From Duganella sp. Root1480D1 (GTDB taxonomy: Bacteria > Pseudomonadota > Gammaproteobacteria > Burkholderiales > Burkholderiaceae_D), in contig NZ_LMFZ01000047.1 of assembly GCF_001427305.1 (NCBI RefSeq), positions 226,696-290,695 of the forward strand: a stretch of DNA of 64,000 bases, given 5' to 3'. Below the pieces are notes generated by a model, which saw only the letters and a program-made list of their open reading frames with translations, did not search any database and had not been told where the DNA came from. Positions 58,450 through 64,000 of this stretch are shown piece by piece. The translations under genes were made by a program, and so were the position numbers. Numbering within the stretch: the first letter of the stretch is position 1; each line of letters starts with the position of its first letter.

Positions 58450-61400
58450 ATGGATTTGCTTTGGTTTATCGTGCTGGCGCTGGTCGCGCGCTGGGCCTGG
58501 CTGGCCCGCCGCGATGCCCGCCAGGCACGCGAGCATACCCTCCAGTTGCAGCGCGACGTTGCGGCTCTGGAGATTGCGCTTGCTGGCTTCAAGCACAGCG
58601 CAGCGGCCCAGCCGGCTGCCGTCGCACCGGAAGTGCCAGCCGCACCGGCTCCTTCCGCGCCACCGGCCGCAACACCCAAGCCGGCCGAACGCGAACCGCT
58701 GGTAGCGCGCGCCGCAGTGCCTGCGCCACAACCGGTGCCGCCGGCGCCAGCGGCCAGCGCGCCAACGCCAGCGGAGCCGGTCGAAGCCGCCGCGACGCCG
58801 CGCCAGGAAGCCCCTGCCAAATCAAGCGAGGCAGCCGACCGGGCCTGGACCGCGGCCAGGGAGGCTGCGCAGGAAAGCGCCGCGCCATCCCTTTCTGCTG
58901 CGCGGCCAAGCTTGCCGCCAAACGAGCCGCCAGCCTGGTTCACCGCCGCCCGCAACTGGCTGTTCGAAGGCAACCTGGTTGCAAAAATCGGCCTGCTGAT
59001 CCTGTTTATCGGCGTCAGCTTCCTGCTGAAATACGCCGCCGCCCGCGTCACGGTGCCGATCGAACTGCGCCTGGCCGGCATCGTGCTTGCCGACGTGGCG
59101 GCGCTGGCCTGGGCCTGGCGCATCCGCAACAGCAACCAGGGTGTCAGCTTGCCGCTGCAGGGCACCTGCATGGCCGTGCTGATGCTGGTGGTGTTTGGCG
59201 CCTTCCGTATCTACCACCTGATCCCTGGCGGCATGGCCTTCGCCATGCTGTTCCTGCTGACGCTTGGCACCTGCCTGCTGGCCGTACTGCAGAACGCCCA
59301 ATGGCTGGCCATCTTCGGCATCACAGGCGGCTTTGCCGCACCGATCCTGGCCTCGACCGGCCAGGGCAGCCATATTGGATTGTTCAGCTATTACGCCCTG
59401 CTTAACGCCGGCGTGCTGGCCATCGCCCTCAAGCGCTCCTGGCGCGCACTGAACCTGCTCGGCTTCGCGTTCACCTTCGCCATCGGCACCGCCTGGGGCG
59501 TGCTGCGCTACGAGCCGCAGTTCTACCTGTCGGTGCAAGGCTTCCTCGCCCTGTTCTTCCTGTACTACGTGGGCATTGCCATCGCTTACGCCCACCTGGA
59601 AGCACCCAAGCTGAAAAGCTATGTCGACGGCACGCTGGTATTCGGCACGCCGATGCTGGCAGCCAGCCTGCAATTCGGCCTGGTGAAAGGCTTCGCATTC
59701 GGCATGGCCTACTCCGCCCTCGCGCTCGGCCTGTTCTATGGCGTGCTGGCCATCGCGCTGGCGCGCCGCCGCGCCACCTACGGCCTGCTGGTGGATGCCT
59801 TTACAGCGCTGGCCGTGGTGTTTGGCACGCTCGCCATCCCGATGGCGCTCGACGGCCGCTGGACTTCGGCCGCCTGGGCGCTGGAAGGCGCCGGCATCGT
59901 CTGGATCGGCCTGCGCCAGCGCCAGCCGCTGGCCTGGGGCTTCGGCCTGCTGGTGCAACTGGGCGCCTGGGTCAGCTTCATTGGCTCGGTGTCCGGCCTG
60001 GACCAGGAAGCAGCAATGCACTCCAACTTGTGGCTGGGCTTCCTGCTGCTGGCGATCAGCGCCTGCATCATGGCGATGCGTTTCCGCAGCCATTCCAGCG
60101 ATGAAGGCACGCGCGGCCTGCAGCTGCTGGGTGCGCTGTTCCTTGCCGGCTCCGCCATCTGGCTGGTCGGCGGCGCCTGGACCGAAGTCATCTTGCGTAC
60201 CAGCGGCAAGCTGCAAGCGAACCTGCTGGTGGCCAGCGCCTTGGGCGCCGCCGCGGTGATGGCCCTGATCGGGCGCAGCGTGGCCTGGCCGATGGCTCGC
60301 GGGCTGGCACTGGCCGCGCAACTGCTGGCTGGCCTGGTGCTGGCCTTCCTGCTGGCGTTGAACTGGCAGGTGGCACCGGTCTCGCCAGACTTGTTCGCAA
60401 CGCCTTTCCTCGGCAGCGTCATGCTGCTGGCCGGCGCCGTGTTCAGCGCCTGGACCCTGAAGCGCTACGGCTCGCAATATCCGCCTTCGTGGTCGAACGC
60501 GGTGCTGGCTTATTCCGGCCTGTGGTGGCTGCTGGTGATCGTGCCAACCATCGCCAACTGGCTGCTGGCCCATTACCAAATCGCCACCACCGGCAACTTC
60601 GAACCGCACAGCCCATTGCGTCCCAGCGCCTACAGCCTGGTGATCGTCGCCACCACGCCATTGTTCGTCAAGCTGGCGCAACGCCTGTCCTGGCCAGCGC
60701 TGCGTGCCGCGGTGCTGCCGGCATGGCTGCTGTTCGGCATGACCACGCTCGGCATGCTTGGCATACTGTATAGCAGCATCAACGTGCCCGCCGGCGAAGT
60801 ATGGTTCGCCTACGCAGCACTGTGGCTGTTGTCCGAATGGCTGATGCGCGGTACCGGGCTGGGCGAGGCGCCGCTGGTGATCCTGCATACCTTACGCAGC
60901 ACCGGCCCCTGGCTGATGATCTGGCCGGTCGGCGCCTACTGGATTTCGCGTGGACTGGAGGGCAGCGGCGCCGATCCGGCCTGGGCCAACTTCCTGCCGG
61001 CCTGGCTGATGATGGGCGGCCTGGCCTGGGTGATGCGCCGCGTGCGCGCCGACGGCTGGCCGGTAAAGCCGCTGGCTGGCTGGTACCGCAACGTGCTGCT
61101 GCCGCTGGGCTGCGGCTGGTCCCTGCTGCTGGTCGCGGTCTGGAACCTGAGCCAGGACGGCGCCATGTCGCCGCTGCCCTACGTACCGCTGGCGAACCCG
61201 CTCGACCTGACCAGCATCTTCGCGCTGCTGCTGTCGATCGCGGCTTACCGCCTGCTGCAGGACAAGCTTTCGCCATACCGCCCGCAGTTGCTGGCCGGTG
61301 CCGCGCTGGCCGCATACGCCTGGTTCAACCTCGCACTGCTGCGCACCGTTTCGCATTACGTCGGCGTGCCCTACCAGTTCGAAGACCTGTTTGCATCGCA

Positions 61401-61674
61401 GTTCGTGCAAGCCATGCTGTCGCTGGTATGGAGCGTGACCGCGCTGCTGCTGATGCGCTTTGCAACGCGCAAGCAAGAACGCAAGCTGTGGATCGCCGGC
61501 GCTGTGTTGCTCGGCGTCGTAGTGGCCAAGCTGTTCCTGGTTGATCTCTCCAATGTTGGCGGCGTTGAGCGCATCGTCTCCTTCCTCGGCGTTGGCGCGC
61601 TGATGGTCGGTATCGGCTACCTCGCCCCCTACCCGTCCACCCGCGGCGATGAAACTGAAAAGGAAGCTGCATGA
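58450..61674 (+). CDS. DUF2339 multi-pass membrane protein
   Basis: A 1074-residue protein. It has an N-terminal helix (about 1-20), a coiled region, an Ala/Pro-rich linker (about 55-165), the conserved WFTAARNWLFEGNLVAKIGL (about 161-180), and then more than twenty hydrophobic helices. It matches DUF2339. GGGAG precedes the ATG. It overlaps the DUF3999 gene by 4 nt (ATGA). The pair is common in proteobacteria but has no assigned function; a membrane enzyme or envelope transporter is possible. Confidence 0.9.
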   Translation: MDLLWFIVLALVARWAWLARRDARQAREHTLQLQRDVAALEIALAGFKHSAAAQPAAVAPEVPAAPAPSAPPAATPKPAEREPLVARAAVPAPQPVPPAPAASAPTPAEPVEAAATPRQEAPAKSSEAADRAWTAAREAAQESAAPSLSAARPSLPPNEPPAWFTAARNWLFEGNLVAKIGLLILFIGVSFLLKYAAARVTVPIELRLAGIVLADVAALAWAWRIRNSNQGVSLPLQGTCMAVLMLVVFGAFRIYHLIPGGMAFAMLFLLTLGTCLLAVLQNAQWLAIFGITGGFAAPILASTGQGSHIGLFSYYALLNAGVLAIALKRSWRALNLLGFAFTFAIGTAWGVLRYEPQFYLSVQGFLALFFLYYVGIAIAYAHLEAPKLKSYVDGTLVFGTPMLAASLQFGLVKGFAFGMAYSALALGLFYGVLAIALARRRATYGLLVDAFTALAVVFGTLAIPMALDGRWTSAAWALEGAGIVWIGLRQRQPLAWGFGLLVQLGAWVSFIGSVSGLDQEAAMHSNLWLGFLLLAISACIMAMRFRSHSSDEGTRGLQLLGALFLAGSAIWLVGGAWTEVILRTSGKLQANLLVASALGAAAVMALIGRSVAWPMARGLALAAQLLAGLVLAFLLALNWQVAPVSPDLFATPFLGSVMLLAGAVFSAWTLKRYGSQYPPSWSNAVLAYSGLWWLLVIVPTIANWLLAHYQIATTGNFEPHSPLRPSAYSLVIVATTPLFVKLAQRLSWPALRAAVLPAWLLFGMTTLGMLGILYSSINVPAGEVWFAYAALWLLSEWLMRGTGLGEAPLVILHTLRSTGPWLMIWPVGAYWISRGLEGSGADPAWANFLPAWLMMGGLAWVMRRVRADGWPVKPLAGWYRNVLLPLGCGWSLLLVAVWNLSQDGAMSPLPYVPLANPLDLTSIFALLLSIAAYRLLQDKLSPYRPQLLAGAALAAYAWFNLALLRTVSHYVGVPYQFEDLFASQFVQAMLSLVWSVTALLLMRFATRKQERKLWIAGAVLLGVVVAKLFLVDLSNVGGVERIVSFLGVGALMVGIGYLAPYPSTRGDETEKEAA

Positions 61675-63062
61675 ACGCATTGCTCCTGGCGGCGGCTGCC
61701 GCCACCACTGCAGCAAGCGATTTGCCGCAGGATTACACCCATGTGATCCCGCTGACGGTCAACGGCAAGCCCAGCGTGGTCCAGCTGCAACTGCCGCGTG
61801 ACGCCTACCTGAACGCACGTTCGGCATCGCTCAACGACTTGCGCGTGTTCGATGCCAATGGCGCGCCGCAGCCATTTGCGCTGCGCCAGCCGGACGCGGA
61901 ACCCGGCACCACGCACCGCGCCCTGCCGGTGCGCATCTTCCCGCTGATGGCGGAACGCCCCGATGTTCCGCTGGCTGGCCTGGAGGTCAGCACCGCGACC
62001 GACGGCCGGGTGCTCTCGGTGCGGCTGCCCTCGCAACAAGGCGCCGCATCTGCCGGCCGCGCGCAGGAACGCCTGGCTGGCCTGGTGCTCGACCTGCGGC
62101 AGGAAGGCAAGCAGGACGCGCCGATGGTCGATGCCCTGCATTTCACGCTGCCGGCCGGCCGCAACACCTATACCGGCCAGGTATGGCTGGAAGCCAGCGA
62201 CGACCTGAAACACTGGGACGCCATCGGCGTGGCGGAACTGAGCTGGCTGGCCAATGCCAGCGAGCAGACGCTGGCCAACGACAAGCTGGAATTCCCGGCG
62301 CGCCCGATGCGCTATGCGCGCCTGAGCTGGCGCAGCGGCGAACCGCTGCCCTTCGCCAGCATCAGCGCCCAGTCGCCGGAGCGCGGGCCTGCCACAGCGC
62401 CCATCGAATCGCTGCTCCTGCAACCACAGCCGGGCCGCGATCCGCGCGACCTGCAATACGTCAAGCCGGCAGGCGTCACCCCTCGGCGCGTCGGGCTGCA
62501 GGTCGATAGCGGGAATATGGTGCTGCCCGCCATGCTTGGCAGCTACGTCGAAGTGCATCGTACCGGCCAGTTCCGCTTCGAACCCGCCTTGCGCACCACG
62601 TTCTACCGCCTGGAAAAGGATGGCAAATCGCGCTTGGCGGACGACATCACGGTCCCGTCCTGGATCGGCGAGCGCTGGGTACTACGCTTCGACACGCCGC
62701 CGCCGGTCAAGCCACCACTGCGCGTGAGCTGGGTGCCGGCCACGCTGGTGTTCGTTGCCGGCGGCACGCCGCCTTACAAGCTGGCTGTCGGGCGCGACAA
62801 AGCTGCCCCTGCGGGGCGCGATATCAATGAGGTGGCACCTGGCTTTAGCGCGGCGGAATTGCGCACGCTGGATCGCGCCACGGCCGGCGCCGCGCAAGAG
62901 CAGCTTGAGGCACTGGCCAACGCCGCCAAGCGCGCCAGTGCCGATAACAGCGCAGCCCAGCACCGCCTCCTGATCCTGTGGGGCGTGCTGGTGCTGGGCG
63001 TGGCGGTGGTGGCGGGAATGGTGTGGCGCCTGCTGCGGCAGGCAGGCGCCAGCAGCACTTAA
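61671..63062 (+). CDS. DUF3999 protein
   Basis: A 463-residue protein with an N-terminal hydrophobic stretch (MNALLLAAAAATTAA), a large beta-rich domain (about 25-430) and a C-terminal membrane helix (about 433-455: LLILWGVLVLGVAVVAGMVW). It matches DUF3999, the usual partner of DUF2339. It is translated with the DUF2339 gene and converges on pth with an overlapping stop (TTAA). The function is unknown. Confidence 0.88.
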   Translation: MNALLLAAAAATTAASDLPQDYTHVIPLTVNGKPSVVQLQLPRDAYLNARSASLNDLRVFDANGAPQPFALRQPDAEPGTTHRALPVRIFPLMAERPDVPLAGLEVSTATDGRVLSVRLPSQQGAASAGRAQERLAGLVLDLRQEGKQDAPMVDALHFTLPAGRNTYTGQVWLEASDDLKHWDAIGVAELSWLANASEQTLANDKLEFPARPMRYARLSWRSGEPLPFASISAQSPERGPATAPIESLLLQPQPGRDPRDLQYVKPAGVTPRRVGLQVDSGNMVLPAMLGSYVEVHRTGQFRFEPALRTTFYRLEKDGKSRLADDITVPSWIGERWVLRFDTPPPVKPPLRVSWVPATLVFVAGGTPPYKLAVGRDKAAPAGRDINEVAPGFSAAELRTLDRATAGAAQEQLEALANAAKRASADNSAAQHRLLILWGVLVLGVAVVAGMVWRLLRQAGASST

Positions 63063-63643
63063 TTGGTGTGCAGTTCCATCGTCGCCTTGGTGAAGTCGCC
63101 GGCGACGGCAGTGGGGATGATGCGCAGGGCTTTTTCGATCGCTTCTTCGATCAGCAATTGCTCTTCGCGGCGCGGGCGGTGCAGCACGAAATCGGCCACC
63201 GGCTGGTTCAGGTTCAGGGTGCGCGGGTGGCCGATGCCGATGCGCAGGCGCCAGTAGTCCTGGGTGCCCAGCGCGGAGGTAATGTCCTTCAGGCCATTGT
63301 GGCCGCCCGATGAACCACCCTTTTTCAGCTTGGCCGCGCCGGGCGGCAGGTCCAGTTCATCGTGCACCACCAGCACTTCGTCCGGCTGGATCTTGTAAAA
63401 GCGCGCGATCGCGCCGACCGACTGGCCGGAGCGGTTCATATAGGTTTGCGGTTCCAGCAGCCATAGCTGGTTGCCGCCGATGATGGTCTTGGCCACCATG
63501 GCATTGAAGCCCGACTCGCGCTGCAGGCGCGCGTTCGGCAGCGAATTGGCGAGATTGTCCACCAGCCAGAAGCCGGCGTTGTGGCGGGTTTGTTCGTATT
63601 CGGCACCGGGGTTGCCGAGGCCAACGATCAGGCGAATGGACAT
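63059..63643 (-). CDS. pth: Peptidyl-tRNA hydrolase
   Basis: A 194-residue Pth. The catalytic His is H21 in TRHNAGF, GLGNPG is at 8-13, and VVHDELDLPPG contains the conserved Asp. It recycles tRNA from peptidyl-tRNA released by stalled ribosomes. Its stop TAA overlaps the DUF3999 stop in the 4-nt palindrome TTAA. Confidence 0.96.
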   Translation of the reverse strand: MSIRLIVGLGNPGAEYEQTRHNAGFWLVDNLANSLPNARLQRESGFNAMVAKTIIGGNQLWLLEPQTYMNRSGQSVGAIARFYKIQPDEVLVVHDELDLPPGAAKLKKGGSSGGHNGLKDITSALGTQDYWRLRIGIGHPRTLNLNQPVADFVLHRPRREEQLLIEEAIEKALRIIPTAVAGDFTKATMELHTN

Positions 63644-63688
63644 GGTCTTGCGGTTGCGAGTGCAAAACCGCAGATTATACCCTTGCCC

Positions 63689-64000
63689 TCAACCGAGCAG
63701 CCCGCGCGCCAGCAAGGCGAGTTCGCCTAGCAGGATCATGGCCATCATGCCAAAGCCCCAACGGCTGATCCGGTCTACGTGGTCGCGCAGTGCGTCGATC
63801 TGGGCCTGCAATGGCGCCACAGCCTTGGCGATCTCTTCGCGCGTGTAGAGCTGCATTTCAAGACGCAACTTCACGAAGCCGTCATCAATGTACTGGCGCA
63901 TGCTGGCGAACTGCGCGTCGGTAGACGCCTGCATGCTGGCGAACCGCGCATCCATGTGCTGTCGCAGCAAGGCCAGTTCGCAATTGACGCCATCCAAGGC
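63689..64000 (-). CDS. Coiled-coil protein with C-terminal membrane helix (partial)
   Basis: At least 104 residues of a protein whose N-terminus is beyond the window: the only start-like codon in frame is a TTG at 63997, and the frame stays open to the edge. It contains repeated QFASM/RFASM heptad-like units, a coiled coil (about 45-75), and a C-terminal transmembrane helix (GFGMMAMILLGELALLA). It resembles DUF1640-type proteins. It lies upstream of pth. Confidence 0.6.
   Translation of the reverse strand, partial: ALDGVNCELALLRQHMDARFASMQASTDAQFASMRQYIDDGFVKLRLEMQLYTREEIAKAVAPLQAQIDALRDHVDRISRWGFGMMAMILLGELALLARGLLG

Overview
The window looks like chromosomal DNA of a betaproteobacterium of the family Oxalobacteraceae (Massilia/Duganella/Janthinobacterium type). 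This is inferred from the GC-rich coding, from protein family types, and from gene orders such as fmdB-DUF502-aspS, ubiE-Tim44-ubiJ-ubiB and kdsD-kdsC-lptC-lptA-lptB-rpoN-hpf. No rRNA, tRNA, CRISPR array, prophage or insertion sequence was seen. Most of the window is housekeeping DNA. The interest lies in small accessory blocks and in a family of palindromic repeats.

Layout. 0.15-2.7 kb: a LysR regulator divergent from an SDR protein and a metallophosphoesterase. 2.7-11.3 kb: a minus-strand beta-oxidation operon, tetR-fadE-fadN-thioesterase-thiolase-enoyl-CoA hydratase-CPBP protease, with a promoter/operator candidate upstream of tetR. 11.3-13.8 kb: hslR-clsB-endonuclease-family operon, beginning beside a 30-bp perfect inverted repeat. 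13.8-19.2 kb: a CPBP protease with a murein endopeptidase-like protein, a DUF3667 protein, and an HD-GYP/histidine kinase pair. 19.2-27.2 kb: nudB, aspS, DUF502, fmdB, a TPMT-like methyltransferase and the ubiquinone genes ubiB, ubiJ and ubiE with a Tim44-like protein. 27.3-28.4 kb: a plus-strand insert of two paralogous small proteins flanking a frameshifted PIN-domain gene. 28.4-33.2 kb: DUF971, HIT and a giant FAD/Fe-S dehydrogenase in overlapping minus-strand order. 33.4-36.6 kb: a YqaA-type membrane protein, ilvA and queF. 36.7-39.0 kb: ptsN-hprK-rapZ. 39.0-42.8 kb: an accessory block (GNAT, VOC, a set of small secreted or unknown proteins, YdjM). 42.8-44.4 kb: an Lrp regulator with 3-hydroxyisobutyryl-CoA hydrolase. 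44.4-51.9 kb: hpf, rpoN, lptB/A/C, kdsC, kdsD (minus) and a Kef-type antiporter (plus). 52-56 kb: a GGDEF protein, a MOSC protein, a NYN-LOTUS protein and an NTF2-like secreted protein. 56-64 kb: a decayed locus, ychF, DinB, DUF2339-DUF3999 and pth, with a partial gene at the edge.

Themes. (1) Seven hairpin repeats share a 13-nt AACCGG-type tail and a 12-bp stem. They sit in intergenic gaps, often touching stop codons, and one copy is inside a coding sequence in frame. (2) The lpt/rpoN/hpf and ptsN/hprK/rapZ blocks, normally one collinear cluster, are here separated by about 5.4 kb and point towards each other. (3) The best candidates for undescribed biology are the small-protein/PIN locus at 27.3-28.4 kb, the duplicated unknown domain at 40.1-41.4 kb, and the repeat family itself. 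All functional assignments come from reading motifs; no database search was possible.
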